The position numbers and the translations under genes are program-made. From the NCBI RefSeq assembly GCF_007002745.1, contig NZ_SGNY01000002.1:558001-622000 (forward strand): DNA of 64,000 nt, read 5' to 3'. Within the stretch, counting starts at the first letter, position 1. Each line of letters opens with the position of its first letter. Of the stretch, positions 1-10,255 are shown piece by piece. The DNA comes from Martinezella rhizogenes. GTDB lineage: Bacteria; Pseudomonadota; Alphaproteobacteria; Rhizobiales; Rhizobiaceae. Under the pieces are notes generated by a model. It made no database searches, was not told where the DNA came from, and saw only the letters and a list, made by a program, of their open reading frames with translations.

Positions 1-684
1 GCGCTTGATATGCCGGTCGTCGCGCTTGCCAACGCCACCCGCGAGGTTTTGAGCGTCGGCGACAGCATAGAACGGATGCTGATCCGCGCCGAAAACGCCT
101 TCAAGCACAATGATCTGGCACCGCTTCAGGAAGTTTCCCTGCTCGAAAAGAAGGTCGACCGCCGTCAGCAGGAGGTGAAGGTCTATCTTTCGCAATTGGG
201 GCGCAAGGGGCTTGCCGACGAAGAAGCGCGCCGTTCGATCGCCATCATCGACTATGCGATCAATCTCGAACATATCGGCGATATCATCGAAAAAGGCATC
301 TGCGAGCAGATCCGCAAGAAGGTGCTGAACAGCTTCAAATTTTCCGACGACGGGTATGAGGAGCTGAAGACCCTGTTCGACATGACCATCGAGAACCTGC
401 GGGCCGCTCAAAGCATTCTGGTCACCGGCGATTTCGATCTCGCCCGGCGGCTGATGGAGAGCAAGGTGGATATACGCCGCCTCGAAAAACAATCTTCAAA
501 CCGCCATCTGGAGCGGCTGCGGGACGGCTTGGCGGAAAGCATGCAAACCAGCTCGCTGCATCTCGACATGCTGCGGGATCTGAAGCGCATCAACGCTCAT
601 ATCGTAACGGTGGCCCACCCCATTCTGGATGAAAGCGGCGTGCTGATCGAAAGCCGCCTGCGTTATGCCGAACCGCGCGCCTGA
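1..684 (+). CDS. Na/Pi cotransporter family protein, C-terminal PhoU-like domain (5' end outside window)
   Basis: The reading frame is open from base 1 (Ala-Leu-Asp-Met-Pro...), so this is the 3' part of a larger gene. The visible 227 codons form a helical bundle of the PhoU type: heptad-rich helices, charged E/K/R segments and the stretch YAINLEHIGDIIEKG, characteristic of PhoU repeats. In rhizobia such a domain usually forms the cytoplasmic tail of a NptA/YjbB-type sodium-phosphate cotransporter, where it is thought to control phosphate flux. The transmembrane part is not in this window, so a stand-alone PhoU-like protein cannot be fully excluded. Confidence 0.75.
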   Translation, partial: ALDMPVVALANATREVLSVGDSIERMLIRAENAFKHNDLAPLQEVSLLEKKVDRRQQEVKVYLSQLGRKGLADEEARRSIAIIDYAINLEHIGDIIEKGICEQIRKKVLNSFKFSDDGYEELKTLFDMTIENLRAAQSILVTGDFDLARRLMESKVDIRRLEKQSSNRHLERLRDGLAESMQTSSLHLDMLRDLKRINAHIVTVAHPILDESGVLIESRLRYAEPRA

Positions 685-739
685 GCGAGGAAAAGTGGTC
701 CCCGGCTTTCCGCCCGGAAACGCAAAACCGCTCTGAAAC

Positions 740-1012
740 TCAATCGGCAGAGGGAAGCCTGCGCATGGTGAATTCGATGCGATCGCCTTCCAGCTGCCGC
801 CAGCTTTCCACTTCCGTCCAATAGGCGGCCTTGGGAAAGCTGTCGAACCATTCGCGCGCCTTGGCGCGGGCCTCCTCACGCCCAAGACAGAAGGTCTGGC
901 GCACGAACATGCCGTCACGTTTCTGTTCACCGCCGGCGCTTTCGCGTTCCCTGCGGTGATTGGCAATCCTGCGCTTCAGCCCGTCGAGGGGCGGTCCGGC
1001 AAATTTCGTCAT
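740..1012 (-). CDS. Conserved hypothetical protein, about 90 aa
   Basis: This small minus-strand gene is divergent from hemF. The ATG at 1012 is chosen because AGAGGTG lies just upstream; a GTG 18 nt further out would place that Shine-Dalgarno sequence inside the gene. The product is basic and Trp-rich near its C-terminus (WFDSFPKAAYWTEVESWRQLEGD), with no signal peptide or membrane segment. No family is recognised with confidence. The shared 130-bp intergenic region with hemF could hold both promoters, but no functional link can be shown. Confidence 0.6.
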   Translation of the reverse strand: MTKFAGPPLDGLKRRIANHRRERESAGGEQKRDGMFVRQTFCLGREEARAKAREWFDSFPKAAYWTEVESWRQLEGDRIEFTMRRLPSAD

Positions 1013-1143
1013 GATATTCACCTCTGGCACCTACATCGATAAAGATAGTGTCGGCACGCCGCCTTGGCGAGTCGAATTTGTGCGCGGCGCAAACACCTGC
1101 TAGACGCGGCAGGGAACGGACTTCACCGCAGGAGAGAAGAGAT

Positions 1144-2055
1144 ATGGAACGGCCAATCTTGCCGAAGGGCTTGCCCGAGGACATCGAAGACAAGAAGGCC
1201 GTTGCCCAGGCGTGGTTCCAGCATCTGCGCGACACCATCGTCACCTCCTTCGAAACGCTCGAAAACGACCTGACCGGCCCCTTGGCGGATCAGGAGCCCG
1301 GCCGCTTCGTGCAGAAGGACTGGCTGCGCGACAATGGCGAAGGCGGCGGCGGCAAGATGTCGATGATGGAAGGCCGCGTCTTCGAAAAGGTCGGCGTGCA
1401 CACCTCCACCGTCTATGGCGAGTTCTCGCCGGAATTCCGCCAGCAGATACCGGGTGCGGAAGAAGACCCTCGCTTCTGGGCCTCGGGCATTTCGCTGATC
1501 GCCCATCCGGTCAACCCCAATGTCCCGGCCGTGCACATGAACACCCGCATGGTCGTCACCACCAGCCACTGGTTCGGCGGCGGTGCGGATCTGACACCCG
1601 TGCTGGGCCGCAGACGGACGCAGGAGGACGCGGACAGCCAGCTGTTCCACCGCGCCTTCGAGATCACTTGCAAACGCCACCCGGTCGCCGATTATCCGCG
1701 CTACAAAAGCTGGTGCGATGACTACTTCTTCCTGAAGCACCGCAACGAAGCCCGAGGCATCGGCGGCATATTTTTCGACTGGCTGCACCCGGAAGAAGAA
1801 AAGGGCGGCTGGGACGCCAATTTCGCCTTCGTGCAGGATGTCGGCCGCGCCTTCAATCTGGTCTATCCGAAGATCGTTCGCGCCAATTTCAACCAGAACT
1901 GGACGGAAGAGGATCGCGACGAGCAGCTTATCCGCCGCGGCCGTTACGTGGAATTCAACCTGCTTTACGACCGCGGCACCATCTTCGGCCTGAAGACCGG
2001 CGGCAATGTCGAATCGATCCTCTCGTCTCTGCCGCCGGTAGTGCGCTGGCCTTAA
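1144..2055 (+). CDS. hemF: Oxygen-dependent coproporphyrinogen-III oxidase
   Basis: The enzyme oxidatively decarboxylates coproporphyrinogen III to protoporphyrinogen IX, using O2, in cytosolic heme biosynthesis. The 303-aa product matches the usual HemF length (about 300). It carries the family signatures [22 protein letters not shown] and GGIFFDWL, including the conserved His of the substrate pocket, and ends with the typical [21 protein letters not shown] and SLPP-W tail. The start at 1144 follows AGGAGAGAAG; an upstream in-frame ATG lacks such a site. It is transcribed alone. A TTGAC-N4-ATCAG sequence lies just downstream, between hemF and the next small gene. Confidence 0.96.
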   Translation: MERPILPKGLPEDIEDKKAVAQAWFQHLRDTIVTSFETLENDLTGPLADQEPGRFVQKDWLRDNGEGGGGKMSMMEGRVFEKVGVHTSTVYGEFSPEFRQQIPGAEEDPRFWASGISLIAHPVNPNVPAVHMNTRMVVTTSHWFGGGADLTPVLGRRRTQEDADSQLFHRAFEITCKRHPVADYPRYKSWCDDYFFLKHRNEARGIGGIFFDWLHPEEEKGGWDANFAFVQDVGRAFNLVYPKIVRANFNQNWTEEDRDEQLIRRGRYVEFNLLYDRGTIFGLKTGGNVESILSSLPPVVRWP

Positions 2056-2071
2056 AAAACCTCACGCAAAT

Positions 2072-2085
2072 TTGACGCTCATCAG
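2072..2085. promoter_or_regulatory. Candidate FNR/FixK-type site (TTGAC-N4-ATCAG)
   Basis: The 14-mer TTGACGCTCATCAG differs by two bases from the FNR/FixK anaerobox TTGAT-N4-ATCAA. It lies 93 bp before the next ATG and is followed by further CAAAT-rich repeats (ATTTGTCGCAAAT, GCGCAAATT). It could place the small downstream gene, and perhaps the DUF1059 gene, under oxygen control. This is a sequence match only. Confidence 0.35.
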
Positions 2086-2177
2086 CCAATTTGTCGCAAA
2101 TAGCGCAAATTAGGACTTATGGAAAAATCAAGGCAGTGATAGTCTCCTCCCGCAGACGTACTGGAGGAGCTATCGTC

Positions 2178-2447
2178 ATGATTACTTCGAACAGCATGCC
2201 TATTTCTGCTGCCCCCGAGGCAGCACCGCAATCCATCGATACCCCCGAACTGATCGACCGCCTGGCAGCGGAAATGCGTGCCACGGGCGATCGTGAACTG
2301 CCGCATTCCTTTTATGTCGAACAGGTAAAGCGCACCCTTGCCGGACAAACGACGGCACGGCGGGCGGCCAATGACGAAATGCCTCGTACAAAAATTCCGG
2401 CAGCCGGCACATCCTCTGTTTTCCAGTGCTGGGCAATGCCGGAATAG
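2178..2447 (+). CDS. Small hypothetical protein, 89 aa
   Basis: The ATG at 2178 follows GGAGGAGC at 2163-2170, a strong ribosome-binding site that picks this start over the upstream in-frame ATG at 2091. The product begins MITSNSMPISAAPEAAPQ and is polar, without signal peptide or transmembrane segment. A helical middle (DRLAAEMRATGDRELPHSFYVEQVKRTL) is followed by a low-complexity end. No family is recognised. It lies 133 bp upstream of the DUF1059 gene in the same direction, with a hairpin between them, so both may be on one transcript. Confidence 0.55.
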   Translation: MITSNSMPISAAPEAAPQSIDTPELIDRLAAEMRATGDRELPHSFYVEQVKRTLAGQTTARRAANDEMPRTKIPAAGTSSVFQCWAMPE

Positions 2448-2523
2448 GGGCCAGAATAGAGACCCGAACAGGGTCGAAGGGTGTCGCTCTGGAACATAAG
2501 CGGCAACCGTTCGTTTCTTGGCA

Positions 2524-2556
2524 GAGGGACAGCATGTCCTTTCAATGCTGTCCCTC
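2524..2556 (+). terminator. Perfect 12-bp hairpin between the small gene and the DUF1059 gene
   Basis: GAGGGACAGCAT at 2524-2535 pairs perfectly with ATGCTGTCCCTC at 2545-2556 around a 9-nt loop. No T-run follows, and the hairpin ends 9 nt before the Shine-Dalgarno AGGGAGG of the next gene. It may act as an intercistronic processing or stability element, or as a protein operator, rather than an intrinsic terminator. Confidence 0.5.
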
Positions 2557-2580
2557 ACTCGAAACAGGGAGGTAAAACCA

Positions 2581-2766
2581 ATGAGACTGTTTGAATGTGG
2601 AACGCTCGTGCCCGGCTGTGCCTGGCATACACGCGCCGATGACGACGCCGAAGTTGTCCGCCGCACGGTGGAACATATGCGCTCGGCCCATGGCGAAACC
2701 ACGATCCGCGAAAACATGATCGACAATATCAAGGCCCGCATCCGCGACGAGGCAAATGCGGCTTAA
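2581..2766 (+). CDS. DUF1059 small protein
   Basis: This 61-aa protein has the DUF1059 pattern: an N-terminal FxCGxLVPGCxW segment (MRLFECGTLVPGCAWHTRAD), the HMRSAHGETTI motif and a C-terminal helix. The two Cys and the paired His suggest a small metal-binding or redox-sensitive protein, although the family has no firmly assigned function. AGGGAGG 8 nt upstream fixes the start. It stands between the small hypothetical gene and the convergent CCA-adding enzyme. Confidence 0.85.
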   Translation: MRLFECGTLVPGCAWHTRADDDAEVVRRTVEHMRSAHGETTIRENMIDNIKARIRDEANAA

Positions 2767-2792
2767 GCCGAACCGCCGTCATCGCTGCGATC

Positions 2793-4049
2793 TCAATTCT
2801 CCAGCATGGTTTTAAGCCGGGCGGTCAGCGCTGCCCGGTCGAGCGAAAAATTGACGTCGATCCACTTTTCCTCGAGGTTTTTCAGCACCTCGCCAACCTT
2901 CGGGCCAGCCTCGACGCCGGCGGCCATCACATCAGCACCGCTCAACGGAAATCCCGGTTTTTTGAATTTTTCCGCTCTCGTCAGCAACGTCGAAAGACGC
3001 GCCACTTTCTGCATCGCCGCATCTCCCGCCGAAAGGTCGGCGCGGGCCGAGGCAAGCGCGAGCTTCAGCCGCGTCCTCACACCTTCGACACCCTGGCGAT
3101 AAAGCAGCCGGTCAAGCGCCGTCTCCTTCATTTCCGGGTCGATCGCCGGGGCGGAAGCCCAATTGGCGAGATATCCCGCCTCAGCCTTGGACAGCCTCAG
3201 CCGCGCAGCAAGGGCCGCCAACCTGTCCTTGTCGGGCGGCACGATGGCGGCAAGCCGCAGCATCGGGTCAACCGCCCAGCCAAGGGATTGCTCCGTCGCC
3301 ACCAGGCCGTGAATGGCGTCGATGCCCCATTTTTCCGTTTCGGGCAGAATTTCCGCCAGCACGCCCGATTGCCGCATCCACAAAAGGGCGCGGGATGGGT
3401 CGCGGGCGGAAAGCAGTTTTTTCGTCTCGCTCCAGACGCGTTCGGCCGAAAGCGTCCCAAGCTTGTCCTTGGCCCGGGCGCTGGCACGCAAACCGTCGGC
3501 ATCGGGCCGACCTGAGCCATAATGGGCGAAAAACCGGAAAAACCGCAGGATACGAAGATAATCTTCCGCAATCCGCATCGCCGCATCGCCGATGAAGCGC
3601 ACAGTGCGGGTTTCCACATCGGGAAGACCATCGATGAGGTCGATGATCTCGCCCTTTTCGTTGGCGTAAAGGGCGTTGATGGTGAGGTCCCGCCGCTCGG
3701 CATCGGTCTGCCAGTCGGTGCCGAATGCAACCTGCGCATGGCGGCCATTGGTCTCGACATCGCGGCGCAACGTCGTGACTTCAAAGCCTTCGCCATCGAT
3801 CACCAGCGTCACCGTGCCGTGCTCGATGCCGGTTGGCACCGACTTGATGCCCGCAGCCTTCGCCCGCTCAACAACCACGTCAGGAGTAAGCGTCGTTGCC
3901 ATATCGACATCGACGACCGGCAGGTCCATCAGCGCATTGCGCACCGCGCCGCCGACGATCCGCACCTCGCCGCCATCGGCATTCAGAAGCGTAAAGATGC
4001 GCTTCAGCGCCGGTTTTTCAAACCAGTCCCGCCCGGCAAGGCTATTCAT
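2793..4049 (-). CDS. CCA tRNA nucleotidyltransferase / poly(A) polymerase family protein
   Basis: This 418-aa class II nucleotidyltransferase probably adds or repairs the CCA end of tRNA, or polyadenylates RNA. The N-terminal catalytic head has VRIVGGAVRNALMDL followed by the metal-binding DVDMATTLTP (Asp-x-Asp), then RRDLTINALY and the neck motif EDYLRILRFFRF. The start at 4049 (MNSLAGRDW) follows GAGAGG and overlaps the stop of the NUDIX gene by 4 bp (ATGA), implying translational coupling. It is the last gene of a DUF1285-NUDIX-CCA operon. Poly(A) polymerase and CCA-adding enzymes cannot be told apart safely by eye. Confidence 0.9.
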   Translation of the reverse strand: MNSLAGRDWFEKPALKRIFTLLNADGGEVRIVGGAVRNALMDLPVVDVDMATTLTPDVVVERAKAAGIKSVPTGIEHGTVTLVIDGEGFEVTTLRRDVETNGRHAQVAFGTDWQTDAERRDLTINALYANEKGEIIDLIDGLPDVETRTVRFIGDAAMRIAEDYLRILRFFRFFAHYGSGRPDADGLRASARAKDKLGTLSAERVWSETKKLLSARDPSRALLWMRQSGVLAEILPETEKWGIDAIHGLVATEQSLGWAVDPMLRLAAIVPPDKDRLAALAARLRLSKAEAGYLANWASAPAIDPEMKETALDRLLYRQGVEGVRTRLKLALASARADLSAGDAAMQKVARLSTLLTRAEKFKKPGFPLSGADVMAAGVEAGPKVGEVLKNLEEKWIDVNFSLDRAALTARLKTMLEN

Positions 4050-4684
4050 GTATAAAACCTCTCGTAAATCGTTCGCACGATGCCCGCCGTAATGCCCCAA
4101 ATATAGCGTTCGCCATAGGGCATTTCGTAGAAAAACCGCTCCTTCCCCTGAAAGATGCGGCTGCCACGCCCGTGATTGGCCGGGTCCATCAAAAAGGACA
4201 ACGGCACCTCGAAAACCTCATCCACCTCAGTGGGATTAAGCGTTAAATCAAAGCCCGGGCGGACGACTGACAGCACCGGCTTGATGCGAAAACCCGTCCC
4301 GGAAATATAATCCGGCAGCCGTCCAACCGTCTCCACGAAAGAACGCGACAGGCCGATCTCCTCTTCCGTCTCGCGCAGCGCCGCCTCTTCCGGCGTGCGG
4401 TCTTCGGCATCGATGCCGCCGCCGGGAAAGGAAATCTGGCCTGAATGCTGGCGCAGGGTTGCGGTGCGCTGGGTGAAGATCACCCGCGCATCGTTGCCAT
4501 CGTCGATAACCGGTATCAGCACTGCGGCATCCTTCAGCCGGATGCCGTTGCCAGACAGCACCACACCCGGATTGAGCACGTGGTCGCCATTTTCCCGCTC
4601 CGCCACGCCCTCGCCTTCCTGCAGCACCCGGCGGCGGAAATCGGTGGCGGTAAAAGCCTTGAGGCCCGTCGTCATCATCGTCAT
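4046..4684 (-). CDS. NUDIX hydrolase, CoA pyrophosphatase-like
   Basis: This 212-aa protein contains a complete Nudix box, GGGIDAEDRTPEEAALRE followed by TEEEIGL, which binds Mg2+ and cleaves nucleoside-diphosphate-linked substrates. The preceding QHSGQISFPGG matches the NuDiX family of CoA/acyl-CoA pyrophosphatases (NudL/YeaB type). It overlaps the upstream DUF1285 stop and the downstream CCA-enzyme start by 4 bp each, so all three genes are coupled. The substrate is inferred from the family signature only. Confidence 0.88.
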   Translation of the reverse strand: MTMMTTGLKAFTATDFRRRVLQEGEGVAERENGDHVLNPGVVLSGNGIRLKDAAVLIPVIDDGNDARVIFTQRTATLRQHSGQISFPGGGIDAEDRTPEEAALRETEEEIGLSRSFVETVGRLPDYISGTGFRIKPVLSVVRPGFDLTLNPTEVDEVFEVPLSFLMDPANHGRGSRIFQGKERFFYEMPYGERYIWGITAGIVRTIYERFYT

Positions 4685-5310
4685 TGCGAAAGCCGTTCCA
4701 GTTCCTTGGCGGGCATCACCGGAAAGATCACCCCGCCCGAGCGCACCGCAAACATGTCGACGCCATCCACGTCGATCACCTCGCCGAGCGCCGCGAGATC
4801 ATACATCACGGCCCGTGAGACGAGCGCCTCCAGCCGGCCGCGCACCAGAAGATAGGGTTTCAATTCGCGGTTTTCACCGAAAATTTCAAAGCGCAGCGGA
4901 TGCTCCGGCCCCGCCTCCACCACGTCGCCGACATTGGTGCGAAAGGTCAGCAGGGATTCGCCATCCGCACCGGCCGCAGTCACCGTCATTTCCACGGCGA
5001 CGAAGGGTGCATCCACCACCCGGATGCCGACTTTTTCCACAGGAGTTACAAGGTAGGTCCTGCCATCCTCATCCTTGCGCAAAACCGTGGAAAACAGCCG
5101 AACCAGAGGTGCCCGTCCGATGGGCGTCCCGAGGTAGAACCATGTGCCGTCAGCACGGATTTCCATGTCGAGATCACCGCAAAAAGGCGGATTCCAGCGC
5201 TCCACCGGGGCCGGCCCGCGCTTGGCATCGCCGCTCTGTTCGGCGGCACGGGAAATCATCGCCGCAAGCCCCGCCGCATCATCAGCCGAATTTATCGTCT
5301 CCGCTGCCAT
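4681..5310 (-). CDS. DUF1285 domain protein
   Basis: This 209-aa protein is the first gene of the minus-strand operon with NUDIX and the CCA-adding enzyme. The central part (CGDLDMEIRADGTWFYLGTPIGR and PLVRLFSTVLRKDEDGRTYLVTPVEKVGI) is typical of DUF1285, a two-domain beta-rich family found in proteobacteria and still without assigned function. No signal peptide or membrane span is seen. Its promoter should lie in the 175-bp region shared with the divergent moxR-like gene. Confidence 0.8.
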   Translation of the reverse strand: MAAETINSADDAAGLAAMISRAAEQSGDAKRGPAPVERWNPPFCGDLDMEIRADGTWFYLGTPIGRAPLVRLFSTVLRKDEDGRTYLVTPVEKVGIRVVDAPFVAVEMTVTAAGADGESLLTFRTNVGDVVEAGPEHPLRFEIFGENRELKPYLLVRGRLEALVSRAVMYDLAALGEVIDVDGVDMFAVRSGGVIFPVMPAKELERLSQ

Positions 5311-5485
5311 ATTCGAGTCTCGCTTTGCCGATAAGGAAATACTAAGTCACGACATAGTCATTCGAATGGCGCTTGTCAGCGGCCAAGAGAGCAATAAGCT
5401 AGATGCAGCGCAAAATCCGCCCCGGTTGGCAACCAGCAAAACCGGGATGCGAATGTGACAGCGGCGAAGGTATGAGGAGAGCGAC

Positions 5486-6496
<1,011 letters not shown>

Positions 6497-6532
6497 AAGA
6501 CACGTGCCTAACCTTTCGCGAAAGGAGTGCCT

Positions 6533-7447
6533 GTGGCATCCATCGGCCAGATCGTAGACAAGACGCCGGGTAGCGAAGTTCTGGCGCGCGCGCGCCAGCG
6601 TGCCGCACTGGTGCCGGACTGCATGGTCGAGGCAAAACGCATCGCCAACACCGTCACCGCCGGCTGGCACGGCCGCCGCAAACGCGGCATCGGCGAAAAT
6701 TTCTGGCAGTTCCGCCCCTATGCCGAAGGCGAAAGCCTGTCGCGCATCGACTGGCGGCGCTCGGCCCGCGACGACCATACCTATGTGCGCGACCGGGAGT
6801 GGGAGGCAGCCCACACCATCTGGCTCTGGGCCGACATGTCGCCGTCGATGATGTTCAAATCCACCCTCGGCTCCGTCTCCAAGGAAAGCCGGGCGCTGGT
6901 GCTGATGCTGGCGCTGGCGGAAATCCTGGCGCGCTCTGGCGAACGCATCGGTTGCCCCGGCATCATGGAGCCGGTCTCGGCCAGAAACGCCGCCGAACGG
7001 CTGGCCGCCGCCATCATGCATGCGCCGCTGACAACGGGTATGCCGGAAACGGGCATGATCCGTGGCGCGAGCGACATTGTTCTGATTGGCGATTTTCTCG
7101 ATGATGCGAAAAACGTGATGGAGCGGATTTCGCCTCTCGCCCGGCGCGGCCTGCGCGGCCATGTGGTGGAAATCGCCGATCCGGCCGAAGAAACCTTCCC
7201 CTATTCCGGCCGCACCGAGTTTACCGATCCGGAAACCGGCGAAAAACTGGTATCCGGCCGCGCCGAGACCATTCGCGAGGATTACACCCGCGCCTATCTC
7301 GCAAGACGCGAGGCGCTGTCCTCGTCGCTGCGCCGTCTCGGCTGGAACTTCGTCTTCCACCGCACCGATCATCTGGCTTCCGAGGCGCTTGTGGCCGTTC
7401 ACATGTATCTTTCCGGCGAGCCGGCACAGGGCGGTGGGCACCGATGA
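6533..7447 (+). CDS. DUF58 domain protein
   Basis: This 304-aa protein follows moxR. GTG at 6533 is preferred because AAAGGAG ends 5 nt before it; a GTG at 6527 would overlap the ribosome-binding site. DUF58 hallmarks are present: GRRKRGIGENFWQFRPYAEGE followed by IDWRRSARDD and a degenerate VWA-like metal site (WADMSPSMMF, in which D-x-S-x-S is D-M-S-P-S). It should be the MoxR partner, possibly bridging to the downstream VWA-like membrane proteins. Its stop overlaps the next start by 4 bp (ATGA at 7444-7447). Confidence 0.9.
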   Translation: MASIGQIVDKTPGSEVLARARQRAALVPDCMVEAKRIANTVTAGWHGRRKRGIGENFWQFRPYAEGESLSRIDWRRSARDDHTYVRDREWEAAHTIWLWADMSPSMMFKSTLGSVSKESRALVLMLALAEILARSGERIGCPGIMEPVSARNAAERLAAAIMHAPLTTGMPETGMIRGASDIVLIGDFLDDAKNVMERISPLARRGLRGHVVEIADPAEETFPYSGRTEFTDPETGEKLVSGRAETIREDYTRAYLARREALSSSLRRLGWNFVFHRTDHLASEALVAVHMYLSGEPAQGGGHR

Positions 7448-10254
7448 GCGCATTGCCTTTCGTCTTCACCAGCCCCTACATCCTCTTCGGCCTGCTGGCG
7501 CTGCCCGCCATCTGGTGGCTGCTGCGGCTCACCCCGCCGCGCCCCAAGGCGGAAGTGTTTCCGCCGCTGAAGATATTGGCGACGGTGCTGAAACGCGAGG
7601 AAACGCCCTCCAAAAGCCCATGGTGGCTGACCCTTTTGCGCATGGCGCTTGCCGCCGCCGTGATTTTTGCGCTGGCCGATCCGGTGGTGAACCCGCGCAA
7701 CAACAGCATTGCCGGCAGCGGCCCGCTGGTGCTGGTGGTCGACAATAGCTGGGCCGCCGCGCCCGACTGGGAAAGACGCGTGGCCACCGCTCAGGCCCTG
7801 ATCGGCGATGCGGAGCGGGCCGACCGCCCCGTCTCCATCAGCTTCACCGCCGATGCCGAACATGATGCCGTATCGGGAACGACAGCCGTGGCGCTGGAAA
7901 AGCTCGCCGCCGCCAAGCCGAAACCGCTGATGCCGGACCGCGTGCGCACGGCCGAAGCCATCACCGAGGCGCTGAACGGCACAACCCCCGGCACACTCGC
8001 TTATATTGCCGATGGTGTTCAGACCGCGCAGGATGAAAACGCGATGCGAACGCTTGCCAGCCTCTCGCCGGCCGAATTCCGCATCGTGAAGGGCGACGGC
8101 AAGGCCATCGCCGCCATTACCGGCGCTACCAACAATGCCGATGCCATGAGCGTCACCCTTTCGCGGCTCGACACGGCCGAAGCCGCCCGGCTGACCGTCA
8201 ATGCCCAGGACAGCCAAGGCCGCATTCTCGCCAATGGCACAGCCAGCTTCGCCCCCGGCGAGGCCGAAACAACGGCAACGGTGGAAGCCCCCTTCGAACT
8301 GCGCAACGATTTCGCCCGCCTCTCCCTCGAAGGCGTTTCGACGGCGGGCGCCGTGCATCTTCTGGATGACGGTTTCCGCCGCCGCCGCGTGGCGCTGCTC
8401 GCCGGCGAAACCGGCAATGATTTCCAGCCGCTGCTGCAGCCGCTTTATTATATCAGCCGCGCGCTTCAACCTTTTGTCGATCTCATTCCGCAGCGGCAGG
8501 CCGATCTGGCGCAGGCAATCCCGGAGATCCTGCAATCCAATCCGTCGGTCATCGTCATGGCCGATATTGGCCGACTGCCACAGGAAACCTATGAGCCAAT
8601 GCAGCGCTGGCTTGCAGCCGGTGGTACGCTGATCCGCTTTGCCGGGCCGCGCCTTGCCGCAGCCCCGGCCGACGATCCGCTGGTGCCGGTGACGCTCAGG
8701 CAGGGTGAACGCGCGCTTGGCGGCGCGCTCTCCTGGGCGGAGCCACAGCCGCTTGCCGATTTCCCTGCTTTCGGCGCCTTTGCCGGCATGCCGAAGGCCG
8801 ATGGCATTCTCGTCAAACGCCAGGTTCTGGCCGAACCGACACCCGATCTGGCTGAACGCACCTGGGCAAGCCTTGCCGACGGCACGCCGCTCGTCACCAC
8901 CCGCACTGTCGAGGCAGGCCGCATCGTGCTCTTCCATGTCAGCGCCGAGGCAAGCTGGTCCGACCTGCCGATCTCAGGCCATTTCGTCGATATGCTGCGC
9001 CGTATCGTGCAATTGTCGAAAGCGGGCGGCGCTTCGGCTTCCGCCAATGCCCCGGCCGCAGCCCTGCCCCCGTTCCGCCTCCTGACAGCCGAAGGCGCGC
9101 TATCTGCCGAAACCGGCACTGCCCGGCCGCTGGAAATGCGCGCCGGCCAGCCACCGCGCACCGGTTTCGACAATCCCCCCGGCCTTTACGGCACAGAGGA
9201 TGGTTTCGTGGCTCTCAACCTCCTGCCCGCAGGCGCGACGCTGCGCCCGCTTGACGCATCCGTCGCCGGTGTCAGCACCACCAGTGAAGCGCTGATCGGT
9301 GAAACCGCGAAATCGCTGCGCCCTGCTTTGTTCATCGCCGCTTTCCTGATGCTGATTGCCGACAGCCTGATCGTCCTCTTCATGAACGGCGCCTTCGCGC
9401 GCCTGCCGAAAGCCCGCAGCGCGACAGTTGCCACCCTGCTGCTGGCGCTTGGCGCCTTTGCCGCCATGTCGCCAACCGATGCCCGCGCCGACGATCCAAA
9501 ACCCGGCGACGAGCAGATTTTCGAGCGGCTGGACACTACCCATCTCGCTTATGTCCGCACCGGCGAGGATGATGTCGACCGCATTTCCGAGCAGGGTCTC
9601 CAGGGTCTCAGCGAATTCCTGACCTGGCGCACTACGCTGGAACCCGGCCAGCCGGTTGGATTGGATATTTCCAAGGATGAATTGTCCTTCTACCCGATCA
9701 TATACTGGCCGGTATCGGCGACGGCCCCCATGCCGTCGAGCGCGGCGATTTCGCGCATCGACGCCTATATGCGCGCCGGCGGCACCGTGCTGTTCGATAC
9801 GCGCGACCAGTTCTCTTCGCTCGATACCGGCGCGACCAGCCCTAACGGCGAACGACTGCAGGCGATCCTCGCCAATATCGATATTCCGCCGCTGGAGCCG
9901 GTGCCGGAAGACCACGTTCTGACGCGGTCCTTCTACCTGCTCACCAATTTCCCCGGCCGTTACAATGGTTCGCCACTCTGGGTGGAATCGCGACAGGGAG
10001 CCGCCAAGACCACCTCGGGCCTCTCTTCTTCCGGCGATGGCGTGACGCCGATCATGATAACGGGCAATGATTTCGCCGGCGCCTGGGCCGTCGATCCGCA
10101 GGGCGCGCCGGTTCTGCCCACCGTGCCGCCGGACGAGATGCAGCGCGAACACGCCTTCCGCTCCGGCGTCAACATCATGATGTATATGCTGACTGGCAAC
10201 TACAAGGCCGATCAGGTTCACGTTCCCGCACTTCTCGAACGGTTGGGGCAGTGA
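7444..10254 (+). CDS. BatA-like N-terminal plus DUF4159 C-terminal membrane protein, 936 aa
   Basis: The N-terminus has the BatA-type double membrane anchor (SPYILFGLLALPAIWWLLRL and RMALAAAVIFALADPVV) followed by a degenerate VWA domain: LVVDNSWAA replaces the usual D-x-S-x-S metal site. A middle glutamine-amidotransferase-like segment leads to a membrane span near residues 630-655. After a second hydrophobic, signal-like stretch ending in DARADDPKPGDEQ comes a roughly 230-residue DUF4159 domain (LAYVRTGEDDVDR, DISKDELSFYPIIYWPV), predicted to be periplasmic. It looks like a fusion of a Bat protein with a once-secreted DUF4159 protein. It is coupled to the DUF58 gene and one base away from the next gene. 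Confidence 0.88.
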   Translation: MSALPFVFTSPYILFGLLALPAIWWLLRLTPPRPKAEVFPPLKILATVLKREETPSKSPWWLTLLRMALAAAVIFALADPVVNPRNNSIAGSGPLVLVVDNSWAAAPDWERRVATAQALIGDAERADRPVSISFTADAEHDAVSGTTAVALEKLAAAKPKPLMPDRVRTAEAITEALNGTTPGTLAYIADGVQTAQDENAMRTLASLSPAEFRIVKGDGKAIAAITGATNNADAMSVTLSRLDTAEAARLTVNAQDSQGRILANGTASFAPGEAETTATVEAPFELRNDFARLSLEGVSTAGAVHLLDDGFRRRRVALLAGETGNDFQPLLQPLYYISRALQPFVDLIPQRQADLAQAIPEILQSNPSVIVMADIGRLPQETYEPMQRWLAAGGTLIRFAGPRLAAAPADDPLVPVTLRQGERALGGALSWAEPQPLADFPAFGAFAGMPKADGILVKRQVLAEPTPDLAERTWASLADGTPLVTTRTVEAGRIVLFHVSAEASWSDLPISGHFVDMLRRIVQLSKAGGASASANAPAAALPPFRLLTAEGALSAETGTARPLEMRAGQPPRTGFDNPPGLYGTEDGFVALNLLPAGATLRPLDASVAGVSTTSEALIGETAKSLRPALFIAAFLMLIADSLIVLFMNGAFARLPKARSATVATLLLALGAFAAMSPTDARADDPKPGDEQIFERLDTTHLAYVRTGEDDVDRISEQGLQGLSEFLTWRTTLEPGQPVGLDISKDELSFYPIIYWPVSATAPMPSSAAISRIDAYMRAGGTVLFDTRDQFSSLDTGATSPNGERLQAILANIDIPPLEPVPEDHVLTRSFYLLTNFPGRYNGSPLWVESRQGAAKTTSGLSSSGDGVTPIMITGNDFAGAWAVDPQGAPVLPTVPPDEMQREHAFRSGVNIMMYMLTGNYKADQVHVPALLERLGQ

Positions 10255-10255
10255 C

